Below are positions 1 to 8,527 of a stretch of DNA of 64,000 bases, in pieces. Origin of the DNA: Paenibacillus senegalensis JC66 (GTDB lineage Bacteria > Bacillota > Bacilli > Paenibacillales > NBRC-103111); NCBI RefSeq assembly GCF_000285515.1, contig NZ_HE610962.1:137030-201029 (forward strand), read 5' to 3'. Numbering within the stretch: the first letter of the stretch is position 1; every line of letters starts with the position of its first letter. Below the pieces are notes generated by a model. The model saw only the letters and a program-made list of their open reading frames with translations, was not told the origin of the DNA and searched no databases. Both the position numbers and the translations under genes were made by a program.

Positions 1-5
1 GATAG

Positions 6-776
6 ATGCTGCAGCGCTTGGACTGTGTTTTTTGGAGGCAAAAAAAGCAGTTTTTGTTGGCGGAGGATACCTATGACACATGGGTGTGGATCGCTGTTCA
101 GGATGGAAGCTTCCGCTTCAGCATTGGACTGGCGGAGGGGATTGGCCGGCCCGGAGATATCGTTTGCTGTCCACCTTGGGTGCCATTTGGGCGGGAAACA
201 CTGGAGCCGCTCACCTTTCACTTCATCCGTTTGGGCTTCGCTGGTTCCGGGTCCCCTCCTGCTGGCTTTCACGCCGGATTATTAGCGATAAAACATCCGG
301 ATCGGCTTAGACACAACCTGACTCTCCTGAGCGAACTGGACGATGCTCTCCATCTTCACCCTGAACCGATTCGGAAGCATCTTGTGCGCGATATATTGAT
401 GTTCTGTCTTGAGGAGCAAGGGTCACTTGATGCCGTGCGACTGCTTTCTTCCGATCCTCTAATGAATGAAGCGGTTGCGCTGATTCGAGAGCAGGCGGCC
501 GACGTCAAATTCAACGTGGGAGCAGCCGCAAGGGCTATCGGGCTGACTCCGGTACAGTTCTCGCGAAGGTTCCAGGCAGCCTTCCCGCTGACCCCGATTC
601 GTTATTTGACGGAATGCCGGATTCAATTGGCGAAGAAGCTGCTTACCGAAACCGATGATACGCTGGAGCAGATTGCCGGCCGCTGCGGCTACGAGAACGG
701 TTACTATTTCAGCCGCGTATTCAAGCAGGCAGCGGGAACCACTCCCTCGTCATACCGTCGGCAATTCCGGGTATAA
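6..776 (+). CDS. AraC family transcriptional regulator
   Basis: A 256-residue regulator. The N-terminal ~145 residues look like a cupin-type sensor arm, and the C-terminal ~105 residues hold two helix-turn-helix units typical of AraC/XylS proteins. The second unit reads IAGRCGYENGYYFSRVFKQ, followed by the usual GTTPSSYRR ending. The start lies five bases inside the window, so the upstream ribosome-binding site cannot be seen and the true start could be further left. AraC proteins with such arms usually bind a sugar-like ligand and activate nearby catabolic genes; its target is probably outside the window, since the next genes are unrelated. Family assignment is firm, ligand unknown. Confidence 0.85.
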   Translation: MLQRLDCVFWRQKKQFLLAEDTYDTWVWIAVQDGSFRFSIGLAEGIGRPGDIVCCPPWVPFGRETLEPLTFHFIRLGFAGSGSPPAGFHAGLLAIKHPDRLRHNLTLLSELDDALHLHPEPIRKHLVRDILMFCLEEQGSLDAVRLLSSDPLMNEAVALIREQAADVKFNVGAAARAIGLTPVQFSRRFQAAFPLTPIRYLTECRIQLAKKLLTETDDTLEQIAGRCGYENGYYFSRVFKQAAGTTPSSYRRQFRV

Positions 777-1259
777 TATGCCGCAGCAGCAATTCTTCAT
801 TCCGCTCCCGCCAGCTATCCAAGCTGGGTCGAGCAGTCGCTTTAAGTTACATTTTTCGAGATTGCTGAATCTGCTGAAGACTATAACGAGCAAAATCTTT
901 AAGTATACCTTTGAAGCCAACCACACAAAACTGAAGTAAAAAAATCCTAATCAACTCCTGATTAATTGGAAAATGGCAGATTCAGCTTCTCTTCTTCTGA
1001 CGTAATACTATAGTAGGACAATTATTTCTAGGAAATAGGAAACTACCCGTTTACATGACTGATGACTGTACAAACTCAATTAGCCAGGACGGGGCTTTCA
1101 ATCAAACACGATATCTTGGCTAATCCCGTTACCCAGTAAGTAGAATCTAATTATGCAAAATGCTCCGTGTTTGGTTCATATTTATGCAAAATGCTCCGTG
1201 TTTGGTTCGTATCCATAGTTAGCTCTAATTCCCCTATTTGCAGACTGGAGGGAGAGTTA
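777..1259. other. Gene-free stretch after the AraC gene
   Basis: No open frame with a ribosome-binding site is visible. The right part holds a 27-bp direct repeat (annotated separately) just upstream of the anchored protein gene. The middle is AT-rich and shows no clear promoter pair or terminator. Confidence 0.5.
1151..1208. repeat. Two 27-bp direct repeats, 31 bp apart
   Basis: Positions 1151-1177 and 1182-1208 are identical and begin TTATGCAAAATGCT. The same 14-mer ends the hairpin element at 45259-45374, and a near-copy (one mismatch) lies at 32299-32312, so this belongs to a dispersed intergenic repeat family. The pair sits about 50 bp upstream of the start at 1260 and could act as a tandem regulatory site or be a remnant of a small mobile element. 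Confidence 0.7.
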
Positions 1260-1832
1260 ATGGAAAGGAAACTGCTGCTGGTTTGCTCTGCCATCCTCTT
1301 TTTGCTGATCGCCCTTGTTCCAGATTACTCGGTTAATAGAATTAGAAACACGGAGATTATGGATGGATTGAGAATGCTTGCGGAAAGCACGGATCAAATC
1401 AGCAAAGTCGAAATGAAAACAACCGATCGTCTATATCTGGCTGTTGAATATTCATTAACTCGTCCACTAAGTGCAAGTCAAAGGGATAGTATATTTATAT
1501 CGACACAGGACTACATATTGAGTGAAGATATGCGACGGAAACTGACTCAAGAATTAACTATACCCGATCCCCGGTTATTTGCCGAAGGCATCTCTGTCCG
1601 TTTTCGTTATCGCACGGCTAGCGGACAGGATACATACTGGATCTACTCCTTGACAGATAGGGAAGATAGCGGAGGGCCGCGCTGGGACGTGGTCGGACCA
1701 CGTGAGGACGGTAGTCACGGGGTTATAGCGACATGGTACCCGGAAGGAGATACTCTACAACTGGATTCAAACTTCCAAAATTCTGCTGCAAAACGTGACC
1801 GGAAATCTGGTCAATCAAAGTGTCACAAATAA
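1260..1832 (+). CDS. Hypothetical membrane-anchored protein
   Basis: A 190-residue protein with one N-terminal hydrophobic segment (about residues 4-17, LLLVCSAILFLLIALVP) and a polar rest, so it is probably anchored with its C-terminal domain outside the cell. I chose the ATG at 1260 because a good ribosome-binding site (GGAGGGAGAG) precedes it; a longer frame from 1167 would start inside the repeat without such a site. I do not recognise the family. It stands alone between the AraC regulator and a VOC protein. Confidence 0.6.
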   Translation: MERKLLLVCSAILFLLIALVPDYSVNRIRNTEIMDGLRMLAESTDQISKVEMKTTDRLYLAVEYSLTRPLSASQRDSIFISTQDYILSEDMRRKLTQELTIPDPRLFAEGISVRFRYRTASGQDTYWIYSLTDREDSGGPRWDVVGPREDGSHGVIATWYPEGDTLQLDSNFQNSAAKRDRKSGQSKCHK

Positions 1833-1927
1833 GAGCGAGGGCGAGCGTTAGAGTAAGACCACCCACAGAACACATGTATGATGTCTACGCTTTTGCTTAT
1901 AAATTTTAAAGTTGAGGTGAAGCTGGA

Positions 1928-2302
1928 ATGGAATTTTCTTTTACTGGAATCGACCATGTTCAATTAGCTGCTCCCCCGGGCTGCGAGGATGAAGCCCGCC
2001 ATTTTTTTGTTGATGTGCTGGGATGGCAGGAACTGCAGAAGCCGAAGGCTTTGCAGCAGCGCGGCGGCGTTTGGTTCGTATGCGGGCCGCAGCAGGTGCA
2101 CATCGGAGTGCAGAATGATTTTGCCCCTGCCCTTAAAGCCCACCCTGCTTTCCTGGTAAAAAATTTACCCGCTCTAAAAGCCCGCCTGCTGCTCCACCAA
2201 ATACCTGTCAAAGACGATGAAATCCGTGAGGATGAGGGAATTCGCCGCTTTTTTTCACAAGACCCTTTTGGCAACCGCTTGGAGTTTATGGAGACATTGT
2301 AG
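1928..2302 (+). CDS. VOC family (glyoxalase/dioxygenase-like) protein
   Basis: A 124-residue single-module VOC protein. It opens with the characteristic IDHVQLAAPPG strand containing the first metal-ligand histidine, has the middle GVWFVCGPQQVHIGV strand, and ends with DPFGNRLEFME, where the glutamate is the usual last metal ligand. Such single-module proteins act as dimers and include glyoxalases, fosfomycin-type resistance enzymes and ring-cleaving dioxygenases; nothing here picks one. The ribosome-binding site GAGGTGA lies before the ATG. Family firm, reaction unknown. Confidence 0.8.
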   Translation: MEFSFTGIDHVQLAAPPGCEDEARHFFVDVLGWQELQKPKALQQRGGVWFVCGPQQVHIGVQNDFAPALKAHPAFLVKNLPALKARLLLHQIPVKDDEIREDEGIRRFFSQDPFGNRLEFMETL

Positions 2303-2354
2303 GTTCCCTTCCCTGTTTTCTAGCGAAATGAGGTCACCTCCATAATAATCCCTG

Positions 2355-2457
2355 ATTCGCTAATGCCGGTGCTCTTCTCCCTGTTACGCTATTGACTAAT
2401 GCGTTATTCGCTAATTGCGCTTTTCACTATTCGCTAATTCACGAATGCGCTAATTCG
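2355..2457. repeat. Short direct repeats of ATTCGCTAAT
   Basis: The 10-mer ATTCGCTAAT occurs exactly at 2355-2364, 2406-2415 and 2429-2438, with the related GCGCTAATTCG from 2447. They fill the gap before the methyltransferase gene. Irregular spacing argues against a simple tandem array; meaning unknown. Confidence 0.6.
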
Positions 2458-2485
2458 TGTCAAAATCCCTAAGGAGTGTAGCTGT

Positions 2486-3273
2486 ATGGATGATAGAATG
2501 AACAAAGACAATACGATGCAGGACAGCAAGAAGCGCTTTTCCAACCGGGTCGGGGACTATGTCCGCTACCGTCCCAGTTATCCTGGTGAGGCCATCGAAT
2601 ATTTGTATACCACAGTTGGGTTTAATGCGAAGGCGGTGATTGCGGATGTCGGGGCCGGGACCGGTATTTTTACTGCCCTGCTGCTGGAGCGCGGAAGCCG
2701 GGTCATCGCTGTAGAGCCGAATGCCGAAATGCGTACGGCCGCGATCACAAGCTTGGGCAAGCACCCGCGGCTGACCTTCTCCACCGGCTCAGCCGAGCAA
2801 ACGGAACTGCCGGATCATTGTGCCGATTTCATCGTTAGCGCGCAAGCCTTTCATTGGTTTGATCACGCGGCCACCAAGCAGGAGTTTCAGCGCATCATCA
2901 GGCCCGGCGGGAAAGCTGTTTTGATCTGGAATAAGCGGTTGACCAGCGGCTCTCTTTTTCTCGAGGGCTACGAGCAGCTCCTGCAAGACTACGGTACGGA
3001 TTACACAAAAGTCGACTATAAAAATGTAACTGACGAAACCTTGCACAAGTTTTTCAAGAACGGTACTTACACCAAAATCACTTTTACCTACCGCCAGCTG
3101 TTTGACTATGATGGGCTGCGCGGCCGGTTAAGCTCTTCCTCCTATGCTCCGTCCCAGGCCATCCCGACTATGAAACTATGATCGTACAGCTCAGGAAGCT
3201 CTTCGAAGAAACAAAGGTAGACGGTCAAATCTCCTTCGATTATGAAACTGAGCTCTACTGGGGCGCAATTTAA
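2486..3273 (+). pseudogene. SAM-dependent methyltransferase, frameshifted near its C-terminus
   Basis: A class I methyltransferase of the type that methylates small acceptors. Motif I is VIADVGAGTGIFT (about residues 53-65), followed by the acidic VIAVEPNAEM strand and the FIVSAQAFHWFD stretch. The frame from 2486 stops at 3181 with SSYAPSQAIPTMKL, but the expected family ending continues in the next frame as HPDYETMIVQLRKLF and ends YETELYWGAI at 3273. Adding one C to the CCC at about 3151-3154 would restore SYAPSPGHPDYET, so one base appears lost there. AAGGAG precedes the start. It is either a recent pseudogene or a sequencing error; about 30 residues are affected. Confidence 0.75.
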
Positions 3274-3399
3274 AGCGGATAAATGGCTGTCGCATCAGTC
3301 AGCGATGGCTGTTTTCCTCCCCTGTTATGTGATAAACTTCACTTAACCAGCCGGTTGCGAAAATCGGCGACGAATTTCTCTGCTTAAGGAAGTGCCGAT

Positions 3400-4167
3400 A
3401 TGACCAATTCTTCTTTTTCTGTTTCTGCTTCTTCTGCTTCTTCTGCCTCCCCTTCCAGCTCACAGCACACCGGCCGCCCTCCCGCCGAGGCCCAGCAGCA
3501 GCCCCGCGTGCTGGTCGTCACCGCCGTGGAAGCGGAGCAAGCCGCGGTACAGCGCGGCCTGCAAGCCGGCGGCCGCAGCGCGGACCGCTTCGACGTGCTC
3601 GCCGGCGGCGTCGGCCCCGCTTCGGCTGCGGCGAGCACTGCTTTTGCGCTCGCTGCCGCGGAAGCCGAGAGCCGGCCGTACGGCCTGGTCCTTAGCGCCG
3701 GCATCGCCGGCGGCTTCAGCGGACAAGCACCGCCCGGCTCTCTCGTCGTCGCGTCTAGCGCAATCGCGGCCGATCTCGGCGCCGAATCCGCCGAGGGCTT
3801 CCTCAGCGTCGATGAGCTCGGCTTCGGCAGCGCGCAAATCGCCGCTGCCGAGCCCTGGAGCTCGCGCTTAGCCGAGGCACTGCGCCAAGCTTCGCTGCCG
3901 GTTGTGGTCGGGCCGGTGCTAACGGCCTCTACGGTAACCGGTACGGCGGAGAAAGCGGAGCAGTGGAGCAGGCGCCATCCGGGAGCGGCCGCTGAAGCGA
4001 TGGAAGGCTTCGGAGCAGCTACCGCCGCCAAGCTGCGGGGGGTGCCCTTTGTCGAGCTGCGAGCAATCTCCAACGCTGTCGGTCCCCGCGACCGCGCTTC
4101 CTGGAAAATCAAAGAAGCGTTAGCCGCCCTAGAGCAAGCCAGTGCCTTATTCGAGGAGGTTTTTTGA
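3400..4167 (+). CDS. mqnB: Futalosine hydrolase
   Basis: Splits futalosine into hypoxanthine and dehypoxanthine futalosine in the futalosine route to menaquinone. The 255-residue protein has the nucleoside-phosphorylase-like fold: VLVVTAVEAEQAAV near the N-terminus, LSAGIAGGF in the middle, then AEAMEGFGAATAA and the diagnostic RAISNAVGPRDRASWKI. The first ~35 residues are an odd Ser/Pro/Gln-rich tail before the conserved fold. The ribosome-binding site AAGGAAG precedes the ATG. The body is clearly more GC-rich than its neighbours. Its stop overlaps the next start, so it is co-translated with mqnD; genes for the earlier steps are not in this window. Confidence 0.9.
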   Translation: MTNSSFSVSASSASSASPSSSQHTGRPPAEAQQQPRVLVVTAVEAEQAAVQRGLQAGGRSADRFDVLAGGVGPASAAASTAFALAAAEAESRPYGLVLSAGIAGGFSGQAPPGSLVVASSAIAADLGAESAEGFLSVDELGFGSAQIAAAEPWSSRLAEALRQASLPVVVGPVLTASTVTGTAEKAEQWSRRHPGAAAEAMEGFGAATAAKLRGVPFVELRAISNAVGPRDRASWKIKEALAALEQASALFEEVF

Positions 4168-5033
4168 TGAACATTGCATTTTCCCCCTGCCCGAACGATA
4201 CTTTTGTGTTTCATGCCTGGGTTCACGGCCTCATTCCTGATGCGCCGGAGCTTACGGTTACCTATGCGGATATCGATATAACCAACCATCTGGCGGCGCG
4301 GCGTGAAGGTCCGGAAGTGCTGAAAATTTCCTATGCCGCGCTGCCCTGGGTCTTGTCCGATTATGCCCTCCTGCCGTGTGGCGGGGCATTGGGCAGAGGC
4401 TGCGGCCCTCTCGTGCTGACTGCAGGAGATGCGGCGAGCGGCAACCAATCTTCATCGCCCGCAGCCGAGGATCCTGCACGCTTAAGCGGCCGCACCGTAG
4501 CGGTACCAAGCGAGCGCTCCACCGCTTATCTGCTCTTCCGCTTATGGGCGGCTCAGCAGGTGCCCGGCGGCGTTGGCAAGATTGTCGTCATGCCCTTCCA
4601 CCAGATCATGCCCGCAGTTCGCGACGGTCAAGTCGATGCTGGCCTCGTGATCCACGAGGCCCGGTTCACCTATCCGACCTATGGACTGCGGCTGATGACC
4701 GATTTAGGGCAGTGGTGGGAGCAGGACACCGGCCTGCCCATTCCGCTCGGAGCGATTATTGCCCGCCGCCATCTTGATCCCGGGGCGCTTGCCGGGTGGA
4801 CCCGCTCCTCGGTTGAATACGCCTGGGCTCATCCGCAAGCCTCTCGCGAGTACGTCATGCGGCACGCCCAAGAAATGGACGCCGCCGTTGCGCAGTCCCA
4901 CATTGACCTATATGTCAATGAGTTTACCGCTAATCTGGGCGAGGACGGCTTTGCCGCTGTTGCTTCGCTGCTCGGACGAGCCTCGGAGAAAGGGCTCGTG
5001 CCCGAGTTCGATTTGGCCTTGCTGCGTTCATAA
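4167..5033 (+). CDS. mqnD: 1,4-dihydroxy-6-naphthoate synthase
   Basis: Converts cyclic dehypoxanthine futalosine to 1,4-dihydroxy-6-naphthoate, the step after MqnC in the futalosine pathway. The 288-residue protein begins with the family hallmark MNIAFSPCPNDTFVFHAWVHG and later has GRTVAVPSERSTAYLL and VDAGLVIHEARFTY, with the periplasmic-binding-protein-like fold known for MqnA/MqnD. I chose the ATG at 4167, six bases after GAGGAGGT, rather than the in-frame TTG at 4164. The start shares one base with the mqnB stop (TGATG). Assignment is firm. Confidence 0.92.
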   Translation: MNIAFSPCPNDTFVFHAWVHGLIPDAPELTVTYADIDITNHLAARREGPEVLKISYAALPWVLSDYALLPCGGALGRGCGPLVLTAGDAASGNQSSSPAAEDPARLSGRTVAVPSERSTAYLLFRLWAAQQVPGGVGKIVVMPFHQIMPAVRDGQVDAGLVIHEARFTYPTYGLRLMTDLGQWWEQDTGLPIPLGAIIARRHLDPGALAGWTRSSVEYAWAHPQASREYVMRHAQEMDAAVAQSHIDLYVNEFTANLGEDGFAAVASLLGRASEKGLVPEFDLALLRS

Positions 5034-5063
5034 GGCTTACCGCTTCCATAATAAAGGAATAGA

Positions 5064-5108
5064 AAAAAGCAGGAGACGGAAGGACATTCCTCCTCTCTCC
5101 TGCTTTTT
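5064..5108. terminator. Bidirectional intrinsic terminator between mqnD and the nitroreductase
   Basis: A 12-bp stem AAAAAGCAGGAG (5064-5075) pairs with CTCCTGCTTTTT (5097-5108), flanked by A and T runs on either side. It lies between two convergent genes and should stop transcription in both directions. Confidence 0.9.
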
Positions 5109-5139
5109 CTGCTTGCCGGAACACACCGGCCCTATATCA

Positions 5140-5793
5140 TTACCCTTTGAATTCATTCCAGTAAGTAATGTCCTGCAGCGGCAAACGCACTGTACCATGG
5201 GCATCGATCGCCGCCTTGCCAAGCGCAATCAGCATAACATCGGTATATCTTGGCGGGATATCGAACAATTCACGCAGCTTCACAGGATCATATCCGCCCA
5301 TTGGAACGGTATCATAACCGCGGGCTTTGGCCGCTAGCATAAGCTGCATGGATACAAGCCCTCCATCGATCAAGGCGATTTCCTTGCGCTTTTGGTCCGG
5401 TGCTTGCGGATAGTAACGCAAAGTATTAGCCACCATGCGCTCTTTAATTTCCTCGCTCATATAGCCCTTCTCCGCAGCCAAGGAATAAATTTTGTCCGCA
5501 TTCCGGTAAGCCTCGATATCTCCCAGCACGACAATGACCGCAGAGGCTTCAACCACCTGTGCCTGATTGTTGGCGATGGGCAGCAGCTTCTGCTTCAATT
5601 CCGGAGCTTGAACAACAATAAATCTCCATGGCTGCAAGTTTGACGAAGACGGGGCCTTGATCGCATCGTTGAGAATCAGCTGAATCTCTTCCTCAGTCAT
5701 CTCATAAGCAGGATCATACTTGCGAACCGAATGCCTTTCTTTAATTACAGTGAAAAAATCCTGCTGTCCTGCCAGTTCGGTTTTTGTAGCCAT
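5140..5793 (-). CDS. Nitroreductase family protein
   Basis: A 217-residue FMN-dependent NAD(P)H oxidoreductase. The FMN-phosphate motif is ERHSVRKYDP (about residues 18-27), followed by APSSSNLQPWRFIVV, and the C-terminal VPMGGYDPVKLRELF loop. It resembles the YodC/YdgI-type nitroreductases of Bacillus, which reduce nitroaromatics and quinones as homodimers. TAGGAGG precedes the ATG. It is monocistronic, with a terminator just beyond its stop. Physiological substrate unknown. Confidence 0.88.
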   Translation of the reverse strand: MATKTELAGQQDFFTVIKERHSVRKYDPAYEMTEEEIQLILNDAIKAPSSSNLQPWRFIVVQAPELKQKLLPIANNQAQVVEASAVIVVLGDIEAYRNADKIYSLAAEKGYMSEEIKERMVANTLRYYPQAPDQKRKEIALIDGGLVSMQLMLAAKARGYDTVPMGGYDPVKLRELFDIPPRYTDVMLIALGKAAIDAHGTVRLPLQDITYWNEFKG

Positions 5794-6146
5794 ATAGATT
5801 CCTCCTAGTCAAATAAAATGGATAGTGCCCTACAAAGTAGAGCCTTTATTTAAGAACTGCGCCAATCGGGAAAAACAATGATAAGCCGAGTAAACCCGCT
5901 TGCGTCTAAGCTTCAGCTGAACTGAGCAAATAATACCACAGTATAACCAAAAAATAAGCGAACCTGCCATGTACTAAAAAGACCCCTCAGGGATCTCTGG
6001 ACAGCTCGTTAAGCCTGAAAACCTGCCGGCTGCCTTCCTGTACGCCTATGATCGAGACAAAAGACGTTCGCCTCCTTACGCAACCCACAGCTTAATAAGC
6101 AAACTGTTACTTAACAAGCACAGTATAAAACAATCAAAAAGCACTG
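5794..6146. other. Gene-free stretch between nitroreductase and Rrf2 gene
   Basis: No coding frame. On the minus strand I see a short imperfect hairpin, AGATCCC-TGA-GGGGTCT followed by a T run, near 5981-5999, which could terminate the Rrf2 transcript or act as an attenuator before the nitroreductase gene. An AT-rich stretch near 5935-5955 probably holds the nitroreductase promoter. Confidence 0.35.
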
Positions 6147-6584
6147 TCAATCATCATTTTCAACCGCCAAATCTGCAAGCGTATACTTATTCAGGCGCTC
6201 CAAAACAGAGCGGTCGATTTCACCCATCACTCCCGCTAATCTTTCCTGCATTTGCAAACCGAATGCATTGGAGCATGTTGTATCGAGGACAGCCCGAGTC
6301 TGTGCCTCACCCACTTCCAAAGCGAGGTAAACCTCTGCCAGGGTCAGCTGATCGGCAGGTTTATTCAGGGAATAACCTCCATCCCGTCCTTCCCGGGTTT
6401 CCAGAATGCGCCCCCGCACCAGCTTCACCAGAATGCGTCTTAACAAGGTTGGCTCGGAATGCAGACATTGAGCTATATCACAGCTGGGACAAATCCCCCC
6501 GGTTCGGGCCAGGACAACAAGTGCTTGCAGGGCCAGGCCAAAAGATTTAAATTGCAGTGAGCTTGTGTTTCGCTCTTTACGCAT
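6147..6584 (-). CDS. Rrf2 family transcriptional regulator
   Basis: A 145-residue winged-helix regulator. The DNA-binding half is LQFKSFGLALQALVVLA through LLRRILVKLVRGRILETREGRDGGYSLNKP, whose wing GRDGGYSL is typical of Rrf2 proteins. It has cysteines at GICPSCDIAQC (about residues 31-38) and at DTTCSN (about 104). Rrf2 members such as NsrR, IscR and CymR sense nitric oxide, Fe-S status or cysteine; the usual three-cysteine cluster spacing is not clearly preserved, so the signal is uncertain. TAGGAGGTGG precedes the ATG. It may control the adjacent nitroreductase. Confidence 0.85.
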   Translation of the reverse strand: MRKERNTSSLQFKSFGLALQALVVLARTGGICPSCDIAQCLHSEPTLLRRILVKLVRGRILETREGRDGGYSLNKPADQLTLAEVYLALEVGEAQTRAVLDTTCSNAFGLQMQERLAGVMGEIDRSVLERLNKYTLADLAVENDD

Positions 6585-6626
6585 GATGCCACCTCCTAAT
6601 GTTCTGAAGCTTGTTTAAATCATTAT

Positions 6627-6950
6627 TTATATATAGCTTCCCTCTCCCGGATCATAACCACACTGCTTCAGATCGATCCGGCCATCCGCAGTAAACTCCA
6701 CACCTTCCGCTTCCAAAAGCTCCCGCTGAAAAAAACGTCCGCTATCATCCTGAATAGCAATTTCCCCCCGGGCATTAATGACCCGATGCCAAGGCAAGCC
6801 ATACTTCCGGCTCATCGAGTGAAGAATACGGACTACTTGTCTGGCCCCGCGGGGGCTTCCCGCACAAGCCGCCAGCTGGCCGTACGTCATCACCCTGCCG
6901 GAAGGAATAGCTCGAATCAAAGCGATAACCCGCTCGGTAAAAGGAGTCAT
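6627..6950 (-). CDS. Alkyltransferase-like protein (MGMT fold, Trp at the active-site Cys)
   Basis: A 107-residue protein with the DNA-binding domain of O6-methylguanine methyltransferases: IPSGRVMTYGQLAACAGSP, the helix-turn-helix with its arginine finger, and GARQVVRIL. The acceptor motif PCHRV is replaced by PWHRV, so it cannot accept an alkyl group and belongs to the alkyltransferase-like (ATL) proteins, which flag O6-alkylguanine for nucleotide excision repair. I start at the ATG at 6950, where GGGGGG lies just upstream; a TTG at 6971 would add seven residues. It lies close to the Rrf2 gene on the same strand. Confidence 0.88.
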   Translation of the reverse strand: MTPFTERVIALIRAIPSGRVMTYGQLAACAGSPRGARQVVRILHSMSRKYGLPWHRVINARGEIAIQDDSGRFFQRELLEAEGVEFTADGRIDLKQCGYDPGEGSYI

Positions 6951-7111
6951 GGGCAGCCCCCCATTTCCCAAATTCTTTTCATCGGATTTATTCCATAAGC
7001 TTTTAAATCTATTCCATTGGCTTCTAAAATGATTCCACAGAACGTAAGCTTTCTCTTATTGTACGTCAAACTGTATCCAGCCGTTTCATCAAAGCATAAA
7101 TTCAGACTAAG

Positions 7112-8527
7112 TTACGATGATGATTCGTTTGCCGGGCCTGCCATTTTATCGCGCGGCTGGGTCAATTTTGCTAGTCCCCCATACACTCCGCCGATATTGA
7201 GAAGCGCCATAATGCTGAGCACCATATATACCGCTCCATAGGTTAAAGGTGTGCCGACGGCTGTGACATTCGCCCAGCTCCAGTCAAATTCAATCGCTTT
7301 GCTCAGCACTGCACCGCTGATGGAGCCTGCCAGGAAGTTAACCAGATTATAGATCCCCATGCCGACACCCATTTCATTGTTCGGCAAAATCGAGGAAATG
7401 ATTTTGGCCATGGCTGCCTGAACGAACGTGAATGGAACATTAATAAGCGGAAGACAGAGCAAAATCCACCATGGTGATACTCCGCTAAATACCGATAAGC
7501 CGAGCAAGCCAACACCGAGCGCCACAAAAGAAACATACAGCGTAAAGAGACTGCCCCGGCTGTCTACCATTTTTCCGCCGAACCGGCCGAGCAAAGCAGC
7601 GAGCATAGCTGCAGGAAATAGAATATACCCGATATGCTGCGCATCAAGCGCGAACACGTTTTTCAGCATAACCGGCGTAATGATGAAAATTCCGAACACA
7701 ATAAACAGCCCTATAAAGCTGATCAGCAGGCCCGAAGCAAAGCCGGGAATACGCAGCAGGGTCAGGCGGATAAACGGATTGGCCACTTTCCTCATCCGTG
7801 CGATAAATATCACCATTGCGGCAATTCCGAGCACCAGCCACCAAAAGCTAAACTGGGTCACGGAGAGCATGATGGCGGAGACGCCGAGTCCGAGAACACC
7901 GGCCCCTATAAAGTCGACCTTTTCCCCGGCCCTCACCTTCTCCTCGGGCAGCGATCTGCGGATGAAGGGCAGAGCTACCGGAGCAGCCAGCGAGAACAAA
8001 AACAAGCCTGTCCAATGAAATTGACCGGTAATGAACCCTCCGGCAATCGGGCCAATTCCCGATGAAAAAGCCATGGTGGAAGCGATTATCCCCATCACCT
8101 TGCCCCGTTGGTGCGAGGGAAAGTAGCGAACCGGGATCAGCATGACCAGAGCAGGAATGCAGGAAGCACCAGCAGCCTGCAGCAAACGTGCAATCAGCAC
8201 CATGGAGAAGGATTGGGCTAGAAATCCGAGGGCCGATGCGGCCGCAAACAGCAGCAGCCCGAATGTAATTAACCTTTTGAGAGGATATTTATCCGCCAGT
8301 TTGCCAAATAAAAGCGAGCCCAGCGCATACAGCACAGTGTAACCGGTAATCGTCCAGCTGGCTGCAGAGGTGGAAAGCTCAAATTCAGCAGCAATATATG
8401 GGAGCGAAACATTAAACATCGTCCCGTTCATTACGGAGAAAAAAAGCACAAAACATAAGGCGTAAACAAGCTTCATACTAGACGCGCTCTCTTTTCCAGC
8501 CTCGGTCTTACTACTCTGAGACGACAC
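7112..8527 (-). CDS. MFS transporter, DHA2/TetL-like drug-proton antiporter family
   Basis: A 471-residue integral membrane protein with 12-14 predicted helices. It starts with a helix containing MNGTMFNVSLPYIAAEF and then the antiporter motif-A loop GKLADKYPLKRL; the GIGPIAGGFI region matches the antiporter motif C of drug exporters. This arrangement is seen in tetracycline-type (TetK/TetL-like) DHA2 exporters, although many family members pump other compounds. AAAAGGAGTGAGT precedes the ATG. No dedicated regulator is adjacent. Substrate cannot be told from sequence alone. Confidence 0.85.
   Translation of the reverse strand: MSSQSSKTEAGKESASSMKLVYALCFVLFFSVMNGTMFNVSLPYIAAEFELSTSAASWTITGYTVLYALGSLLFGKLADKYPLKRLITFGLLLFAAASALGFLAQSFSMVLIARLLQAAGASCIPALVMLIPVRYFPSHQRGKVMGIIASTMAFSSGIGPIAGGFITGQFHWTGLFLFSLAAPVALPFIRRSLPEEKVRAGEKVDFIGAGVLGLGVSAIMLSVTQFSFWWLVLGIAAMVIFIARMRKVANPFIRLTLLRIPGFASGLLISFIGLFIVFGIFIITPVMLKNVFALDAQHIGYILFPAAMLAALLGRFGGKMVDSRGSLFTLYVSFVALGVGLLGLSVFSGVSPWWILLCLPLINVPFTFVQAAMAKIISSILPNNEMGVGMGIYNLVNFLAGSISGAVLSKAIEFDWSWANVTAVGTPLTYGAVYMVLSIMALLNIGGVYGGLAKLTQPRDKMAGPANESSS

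Noticed and set aside
3384..4448. 354-residue minus-strand frame
   Set aside because: It is the GC-rich antisense shadow of mqnB and the start of mqnD, without any family motif.
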